Part shown: positions 22,366 through 26,790 of the stretch, piece after piece | Layout: the number at the start of each line of letters is the position of its first letter | Position numbering within the stretch: position 1 is the stretch's first letter | Assembly: GCA_011051925.1 (NCBI GenBank) | Contig: DRKE01000474.1 | Coordinates: 1-26,790 of the forward strand | DNA: 26,790 nt | Source: Deltaproteobacteria bacterium | Lineage (GTDB): Bacteria > Myxococcota_A > UBA9160 > UBA4427 | Direction: 5' to 3' | The notes under the pieces: generated by a model | What the model was told of the DNA's origin: nothing | The model's input: only the letters and a program-made list of their open reading frames with translations | Databases searched by the model: none | Made by a program: the position numbers and the translations under genes

Positions 22366-22615
22366 TCGGGAAATCGCCGGAATCCGATGTCGAGAGGTCC
22401 TCGACGCCCTCGAGAGCTATCTCGCGGGAGAACTCGACCGGACGCTTCGCGAGCGGATCGAAGCCCATCTCGTCGAATGTGATCGATGTGCCCGCTTCGG
22501 TGGGATCTATGCCGAGACCTGCCGCGACCTGCGCACGCTGCTCGCGAAACCGGAACCGGCCCCCCATGCCCTGCTGGAGCGGCTCAAGCGCCGGACGACG
22601 GAGGGAGCGATCTGA
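22358..22615 (+). CDS. Zinc-binding anti-sigma factor (ZAS / zf-HC2 family)
   Basis: An 85-residue soluble protein with no membrane helix. It has Cys11, then His37, Cys41 and Cys44 (HLVECDRC), the C-x25-H-x3-C-x2-C layout reported for the zinc ligands of RsrA from Streptomyces, at the same residue numbers. RsrA-type factors hold their sigma until thiol oxidation releases zinc. A further Cys55 could take part in a disulfide; RsrA's Cys3 is not present (residue 3 is Asp). Hence redox sensing is a fair hypothesis, not shown. The ATG at 22358 overlaps the sigma gene by 8 bases, with GAGAGG upstream. It is the last gene of the operon, before a strong terminator. Confidence 0.9.
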   Translation: MLDREIAGIRCREVLDALESYLAGELDRTLRERIEAHLVECDRCARFGGIYAETCRDLRTLLAKPEPAPHALLERLKRRTTEGAI

Positions 22616-22656
22616 CCTCGCGAAGCGATGCGCGAGAGGATGGGGAAACGCGGACG

Positions 22657-22694
22657 CGGAACGGGGATGATCCTCCACGGATCATCCCCGTCCG
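22657..22694 (+). terminator. Strong intrinsic terminator after the sigma operon
   Basis: A perfect 13-bp stem (22661-22673 with 22679-22691) with the 5-base loop TCCAC, extended by CGGA/TCCG across one bulged A to about 17 pairs. It is followed by a T-rich run (22696-22711). It ends the DUF2892/sigma/anti-sigma transcript about 40 bases after the last stop codon. On the other strand it may back up termination of the convergent barrel gene. Confidence 0.85.
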
Positions 22695-22774
22695 GTTTCC
22701 ATTCTTCTCTTCTCTCGTCCTCCCGCTCGCGGTCCTGCTCACGGGTCGACCGTCGGCCACCTCTCCCGCGCCGC

Positions 22775-22789
22775 GCCCGATCCTCGGGC
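22775..22789 (-). terminator. Hairpin abutting the stop codon of the barrel gene
   Basis: GCCCGA (22775-22780) and TCGGGC (22784-22789) form a perfect 6-bp stem with the 3-base loop TCC, starting immediately after the stop codon (22790-22792) of the minus-strand barrel gene. No T-tract follows. Confidence 0.4.
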
Positions 22790-23893
22790 TCAGAAGTCGT
22801 AGCTGACCATCCAGGTCCAGCGCTGCTCGAAGATGTCGTGTCGCTGGCTGATCGCCCGCTCGTAGGACATGCCGGTCGAGAACCCGTTCTCGAAGGGAAC
22901 CCGGATGCCCCATGCCATCGTGATCAGCGTCTCGCCAGCCATGCGCGTCGAACCGAGGTTCGCGACGTCGGCACCCTCGAATCGACGATCCTCGAGCCCG
23001 GCCGCCAACGCGTTCTGCGCGGCCTTGACCGACAATCGCCCCAGATCCGTCTGCAGCGTGGCCGAACCATCCCCCGAATCGACCCAGCTCATCCCGTTGA
23101 GTTCGATGAAGGGCACGACGAATTTCGCTCCGGGAATGCAGTCGACCTCGAAGGCCTGATCGAGATGGATGTTGTAGAACAGGGACGAGCTGTCCTTGTC
23201 CCCATCGACGGCGATCTGGGCGCCGAGGTCCGCGACGAGATGGAGATTGTCCGGTCCGTATCCGACGCTGACCGCGGGAATGACGACGCCCTTCCCCTTT
23301 CCCTGCAGAACGCCGTCGTTTCCGAGAGGCACTTCGTATCGGAAGCTGGGCGTCACGATCAGGCCTTTCTCGCGATCGTCGATCACGGCGTACTTGAGAC
23401 CCGCCGTGATGTCCATGAACCCTTCCTCGTTGTTGAGGATCGAGTTGTCCGGACGCAGGAAGGTGTATCCATCCTTCGTCGCGATGAAGGCGAGCCGGTC
23501 GGTGATCGCGATCCGCGCCTGGAGCGCGATGACCCCGGCCTCCCCGCCGTCGAAGACCGAATCCGCGGGAAAGTTGTGGTAGATCCCGACGAGGTTCAGC
23601 TCGGTCGTGATGTAGGGATCCTCGAAGAGGTACGGCATCGACATCGGCGCCACGTGGCCTTCGGGCCGCGCCTCCCGGTCGGAATCACAGAGGAAATCCG
23701 GAAGGATCCCGTCGCAGTCCGTCTCGGAAGCACCCGCCGGAAATGCTCCGAGGACCATGAAGACGAGCAGGGCAGCAAGAACGCCCGCCCCGCGCGTGCA
23801 CCGGGAACGACCCCCGGCAAGCTTCGTCCGGTCCCTGCCCTCGAGTGACGGCATGGGCCGCCCATTGCTGGTATTGCCATTTCCGAACCTCAT
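22790..23893 (-). CDS. Outer-membrane beta-barrel protein, transporter-like
   Basis: A 367-residue protein. A basic, 34-residue N-terminal part precedes a hydrophobic stretch (VLAALLVFMVLGAFP) with cleavage near GAS/E, an unusually long signal peptide. The mature part opens with two cysteines (ETDCDGILPDFLCDSD) that may form a disulfide, and is then full of amphipathic strands such as LIVTPSFRYEVPLG and VIPAVSVGYG. The final strand ends WTWMVSYDF, with the terminal Phe of Bam substrates. I recognise no specific family; a porin- or FadL-like role is only a guess from length. ATG 23893 has AAGGAG 7 bases upstream; ATG 23854, which would give a shorter signal, is possible. It is convergent with the sigma operon. 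Confidence 0.72.
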   Translation of the reverse strand: MRFGNGNTSNGRPMPSLEGRDRTKLAGGRSRCTRGAGVLAALLVFMVLGAFPAGASETDCDGILPDFLCDSDREARPEGHVAPMSMPYLFEDPYITTELNLVGIYHNFPADSVFDGGEAGVIALQARIAITDRLAFIATKDGYTFLRPDNSILNNEEGFMDITAGLKYAVIDDREKGLIVTPSFRYEVPLGNDGVLQGKGKGVVIPAVSVGYGPDNLHLVADLGAQIAVDGDKDSSSLFYNIHLDQAFEVDCIPGAKFVVPFIELNGMSWVDSGDGSATLQTDLGRLSVKAAQNALAAGLEDRRFEGADVANLGSTRMAGETLITMAWGIRVPFENGFSTGMSYERAISQRHDIFEQRWTWMVSYDF

Positions 23894-24147
23894 CGTCCGA
23901 CTCCTTCGATAGTCGATTTTCCATCCATGCCGGACCCGCTCGGCCAGCATGCACACGAGCGCCCCTGCGGTCGCCGTGCATCGCGGGGTTGTGCAATGTG
24001 CGTGCCGGATCGGGAACACGATCAACGCGGGATCATCGACCTCCCGCCCCATGCTTCGAGGTCAAATCTCACACCCGTCGTCAGATGTCCCAGCGAGAAA
24101 TCCGCAGGGATCCCTGACGAGCGCTCCGGCACGCACGAAGACCGGGC

Positions 24148-24167
24148 CAGGTCCGGTCGCGGACCTG
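24148..24167 (-). terminator. Hairpin after the SDR gene
   Basis: CAGGTCCG (24148-24155) and CGGACCTG (24160-24167) form a perfect 8-bp stem with the loop GTCG, 19 bases past the stop codon of the SDR gene. No T-tract follows on the minus strand. It is the probable end of the CBS/PPOX/PlsC/SDR transcript. The rest of the gap 23894-24186 holds only the leader of the barrel gene. Confidence 0.5.
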
Positions 24168-24186
24168 AATCAAATCGTTGCAGTCG

Positions 24187-25113
24187 TCATCGAAGCGGAG
24201 CGAGGCACCCCAGCTGGTCGAACGCCGGATGCCAGCCGGCACGCGCGATCTTGTCCGTGTCGAGTGCCTGCCCGTAGAGGAGCAGTCCGTTCATCGACGG
24301 AGGAACGAAGGGAAGGCCCAACCGATCGAAGAGCCCTTCGAACGGAGACCCGGGCATCGGCAGGACGGGAAGGCCGTGATGGCCGGTCACCCGGATCGCC
24401 TCGCTCATGCGGACCACGCCGGAGGACGCGACGTTGAAGACTCCGGCCAGTTCGACCTCGGCGGCCCAGGTCAGCGCACTCACGGCATCCTGCTCGTGGA
24501 GAAGTTGGATCGTCGGGTCGAAGCCCACGATCCTCGGAACCACGACACGCGCGAGAAGCCTCGCCAGCGGCCCGCGGACCTCCCCGCCCGCGAGTTCCTG
24601 CAACCGAAGCAGCGCCACGTTCACGTCAGGCATCCGTTCGGCCAGGCTGCGCGCATAGTCTTCCGCCTCGGCGATCGAGGCCGACCGCTCGTCACCGCCC
24701 CTCGCATCGGCCCGATCCTCACGTTGGAGAAGGGGCGCATGACTGCCGATCGGGTAGATGGCACTCGACGAGGCAACCACCCAGGAACGGACGGGGGAGC
24801 GCTCGTCGGCGATCGCGGCTCCGACGTACATGGCCGAGATGACATTCGCCCCCGACGGTCGTCGGGTCCGGCCACTGCGGTCTTCCACCAGGCTGCAGTC
24901 GACGACGGTATCGATCTCCTCTTTCAACAGGTATTCGGCAAGGGGGCGATGGTCCCGGGTCCACGCGATGACCTCGAGGTCTTCGTCGCCCGGTCGACCG
25001 GCGTGATGACTCTCGATCCCCGCCACCCGGTCGACCCAGGACTCCCGGCGGAGGGCATCGACCACCCTTCTTCCCAACGGCGTGCCTCCGCCCAGAACGA
25101 CCATCCGCCTCAT
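24187..25113 (-). CDS. Extended SDR-family NAD-dependent epimerase/dehydratase-like protein
   Basis: A 308-residue Rossmann protein. The cofactor loop is GGGTPLG (8-14), a GxxGxxG variant, after the strand MVVLGG. Substrate-side segments SSSAIYPIG and the family-like VGFDPTIQLLHEQDAV are present. The catalytic Tyr-x3-Lys is not visible at its expected place: the region reads ASIAEAEDYARSL, so the usual epimerase chemistry is in doubt. A non-catalytic or altered role, as in NDUFA9-like SDRs, is possible. Related epimerase-like genes sit next to PlsC-like acyltransferase genes in Actinobacteria (Rv0501/Rv0502 as I recall), as here. It is the last gene of the operon, starting 39 bases after the acyltransferase. 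Confidence 0.82.
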   Translation of the reverse strand: MRRMVVLGGGTPLGRRVVDALRRESWVDRVAGIESHHAGRPGDEDLEVIAWTRDHRPLAEYLLKEEIDTVVDCSLVEDRSGRTRRPSGANVISAMYVGAAIADERSPVRSWVVASSSAIYPIGSHAPLLQREDRADARGGDERSASIAEAEDYARSLAERMPDVNVALLRLQELAGGEVRGPLARLLARVVVPRIVGFDPTIQLLHEQDAVSALTWAAEVELAGVFNVASSGVVRMSEAIRVTGHHGLPVLPMPGSPFEGLFDRLGLPFVPPSMNGLLLYGQALDTDKIARAGWHPAFDQLGCLAPLR

Positions 25114-25152
25114 CGCCCGACTCCGTCCATCGCCCCCGAACGCCCCGCCCTT

Positions 25153-25938
25153 TCAACCCGACCAGATGCTCTTCCGCGCGTCGAGCATCTCATCGAGCGC
25201 GGCCTGCATGTCTCCTCGGATCTTCTCCGCCGTATCCATCAGGAAGCTCCGTGACGTCGGGGCCCTCCCCGCCACCCCGTCGAGATGGACCGGGGGCAGG
25301 ACCCGTGCCCGGATCTTCGCCGGAAAATGCGCGATCGCCCCCAGGATGGGGCCGAACAACAGCGAATTGAGGGTCACGGGATAGTGCTGTGCCCCGAGCG
25401 ACAGGGTCCCGACGACCGGGGTCGTATCCTCGGTTCCCATCAGGGTGATCGGCACGATCGGGACCGCGGCGCGAATCGCGGTCTCCACGAACCCCCCTCG
25501 ACCGAAACGCTGGAGCCGATAGCGTTCGCTCTTCGGCTTGACGGGCCCCTTCTCGCCTTCGGGAAACACGACGACAAAGGCCTTCTCCTCCGCGAGCAGA
25601 CGATGGGCGTTGTCGGGATGGCCCACGACGCTGCCGATCTGGTTCATCAGCCTTCCGACGAAGGGAACACGCCAGAAACCGTGATGGGCCAGGGAGAAGA
25701 CCGGACGCCCGAGCTTCTCCTCGATCCCATACTTGATGATTCCGCCGTCGACAGGCATCATGCCCGCATGGTTCGAGACGAGCAGCGCGCCCCCCTCGCG
25801 CGGAACATGCTCGAGCCCCTCCCATTCGACCCGGAACCAGGATCGGCGCGCCGCCCGGAAGAGACGCGGCTCGCTGCCAACGCCCTCGGCCCATCCCCAT
25901 CGGGTCGTTCCGGTTCCCGGATCACCCCGCTCCGCCAT
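25153..25938 (-). CDS. PlsC-like lysophospholipid acyltransferase
   Basis: A 261-residue member of the PlsC/LPLAT superfamily, probably transferring an acyl group from acyl-CoA or acyl-ACP to a lysophospholipid or glycerolipid at the inner membrane. The catalytic block reads SNHAGMMPVDG (His-x6-Asp, the form used by the branch with NHxGxxPxDG instead of NHxxxxD). The second motif is VVFPEGEKG, which binds the phosphate. The C-terminal third holds PITLMGTED, typical of the fold. The preferred start is ATG 25938, with GGAG 6 bases upstream; GTG 25950 is the alternative. It overlaps the end of the PPOX-like gene by 17 bases, which indicates translational coupling. Confidence 0.88.
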   Translation of the reverse strand: MAERGDPGTGTTRWGWAEGVGSEPRLFRAARRSWFRVEWEGLEHVPREGGALLVSNHAGMMPVDGGIIKYGIEEKLGRPVFSLAHHGFWRVPFVGRLMNQIGSVVGHPDNAHRLLAEEKAFVVVFPEGEKGPVKPKSERYRLQRFGRGGFVETAIRAAVPIVPITLMGTEDTTPVVGTLSLGAQHYPVTLNSLLFGPILGAIAHFPAKIRARVLPPVHLDGVAGRAPTSRSFLMDTAEKIRGDMQAALDEMLDARKSIWSG

Positions 25939-26416
25939 CGCCCGCTCCACCCGCGAAGCTCGAGATCCGCCGCCCTGTCACCTGATCGATCGAGAGGACG
26001 ACCCATTCTCCCTTGTCCGCCCTCGCCCAGGGCCGGACACGGGTCCGGATCGCGGCATCCGTCGGATCACAGATCGACAGGCGGCCCGTGACCACCACGC
26101 TCCACCCCGTATGTTCGAGACGATCCGATTCCGAGATCACGAAGGCCGCCGGCTCTTCTGCCCGTGCCCCCTCGAAGATCCGACCGTGCCCGGTTCGCAT
26201 CACGATCTGTCGTCGATAGAGCGCGAAGTTGACCGGGCGGAGATCCGGCGCCTTCCCGCCCGACAGGGCCAGCAGGCCGACGGCCCCCTCACGCAGCAGG
26301 CGCAGGCAATCCTCCATCGGAATGTCGTCGAATCCCTCCTCGACCTTGACGGCCGACGAAGGGGCTGTGGGATCTCCGACTCCGATCGGCTCCCCGTGCT
26401 CGATGTCCGTCGTCAT
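25922..26416 (-). CDS. Pyridoxamine 5'-phosphate oxidase-like flavin-binding protein
   Basis: A 164-residue split-barrel protein. The segments MEDCLRLLREGAVGLLAL, then RPVNFALYRRQIVMRTG, and TGWSVVVTGRLS follow the pattern of the PPOX-like family related to NimA (PF12900-type), which bind FMN or F420-like flavins. The conserved basic and aromatic positions of the flavin site appear kept (RPVNFAL, the RTG, the GWSVVV). The function may be reductase, chaperone or sensor; the substrate is not known. The last 15 residues are Gly- and Ala-rich. The ATG at 26416 overlaps the CBS gene by ATGA (26413-26416), and the end overlaps the acyltransferase gene. Confidence 0.82.
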   Translation of the reverse strand: MTTDIEHGEPIGVGDPTAPSSAVKVEEGFDDIPMEDCLRLLREGAVGLLALSGGKAPDLRPVNFALYRRQIVMRTGHGRIFEGARAEEPAAFVISESDRLEHTGWSVVVTGRLSICDPTDAAIRTRVRPWARADKGEWVVLSIDQVTGRRISSFAGGAGDGGAG

Positions 26417-26790
26417 CGGACCGCCTCCTTCCCCTCGGCCCCGACATCCTCTTCCTCGAGGACGAGCCGGACGAAATCGCTCTCGGTCAGGATCCCGACG
26501 AGGCGATCCTCCTCGACGACGACGAGGCAGCCGATCTTCTTCTCCGTCATCGTCTTCGCCGCGGAAGCGAGGGAGGCATCGGGCGGCGTGGACACGACAT
26601 CGGTCGACATCACGTCCTTCACACGCAGCATTCCCAGGAGTTTCTGTTGGGCGAAATCCCCATACCCGAGCGCGCGCGCGAGGGCGCCGCGAAACAGGTC
26701 CCTCTGGCTGACCAGGCCGACGACCGCCCCCCCATCGTCGACGACCGGCATGTGTCGGATCCGGGCCAACCCCATCACGTCATCCGCGAC
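26413..26790 (-). CDS. CBS-domain protein, 5' part beyond the window
   Basis: The frame runs off the window edge (26790), so the N-terminus is missing. The visible 125 or so residues hold the end of one CBS domain (RIRHMPVVDDGGAVVGLVSQRDL) and a complete second one (VKDVMSTDVVSTPPDASLASAA through GCLVVVEEDRLVGILTESDFVRLV). Paired CBS domains (Bateman modules) bind adenine nucleotides and usually regulate a partner; here there is no other domain in view. It ends with an acidic tail and an ATGA overlap with the PPOX-like gene, so it is upstream in the same operon. The upstream residues (VADDVMGLA) fit the helix before the first CBS strand, which supports truncation by the window. Confidence 0.9.
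   Translation of the reverse strand, partial: VADDVMGLARIRHMPVVDDGGAVVGLVSQRDLFRGALARALGYGDFAQQKLLGMLRVKDVMSTDVVSTPPDASLASAAKTMTEKKIGCLVVVEEDRLVGILTESDFVRLVLEEEDVGAEGKEAVR

Noticed and set aside
22628..23848. Plus-strand frame of 406 codons
   Set aside because: Antisense to the barrel gene with signal peptide and terminal Phe; it also starts inside the terminator region of the sigma operon.
24178..25254. Plus-strand frame of 358 codons
   Set aside because: Antisense to the SDR gene, whose minus-strand product has a recognisable Rossmann fold.

Overview
The window is GC-rich (about two thirds G+C by eye), densely coded chromosomal DNA of a Gram-negative bacterium. Four predicted outer-membrane beta-barrels with Sec signals, most ending in an aromatic residue, a lipoprotein and a C-terminal sorting-signal protein point to an outer membrane. 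The mix of a WS/DGAT wax-ester synthase, secernin-type peptidase, Gfo/Idh/MocA oxidoreductase, sulfatase and many ECF/TetR/WYL-type regulators suggests a Myxococcota, 'Deltaproteobacteria' or Binatota-like lineage. That placement is an inference. I see no rRNA, tRNA, CRISPR array, transposase, integrase or phage gene, so the window looks like resident chromosome rather than an island.

Layout. 323-1180 (+): a SAM methyltransferase. 1245-8737 (-): a lipoprotein, a beta-barrel, a very large winged-helix/STAND-ATPase/TPR regulator, a second beta-barrel, a double zinc-ribbon protein and a WYL regulator. 8975-9847 (+): a secreted protein with a PEP-CTERM-like tail, whose end overlaps the end of a thiamine-diphosphate enzyme (9836-11545, -). 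11711-14453 (+): a Sel1-like protein, a third beta-barrel and a secreted SurE-like phosphatase. 14505-17254 (-): a secernin-like peptidase and an oxidoreductase. 17408-21417 (+): wax-ester synthase, a TetR regulator and a sulfatase. 21581-22615 (+): a small membrane protein, an ECF sigma factor and a zinc-binding anti-sigma factor in overlapping frames, closed by a strong terminator. 22790-26790 (-): a fourth beta-barrel, then a tight operon of a CBS protein (cut by the window edge), an FMN-binding PPOX-like protein, a PlsC-like acyltransferase and an SDR protein.

How parts may work together. The clearest unit is the DUF2892/ECF/anti-sigma operon. The anti-sigma has Cys11, His37, Cys41 and Cys44, the spacing known for zinc ligands of the redox-sensing RsrA family. 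The element upstream of this operon (21523-21564) recurs, about 30 of 42 bases identical, upstream of the secreted sorting-signal protein 12.6 kb away (8907-8948). This suggests one regulon, possibly driven by this sigma factor. A perfect 20-bp palindrome at 18988-19007 lies inside the apparent promoter of the TetR gene and predicts autoregulation. Compact hairpins overlap or sit close to the stop codons of many genes here. I did not find a system that I can call new with confidence; the best leads are listed as findings.
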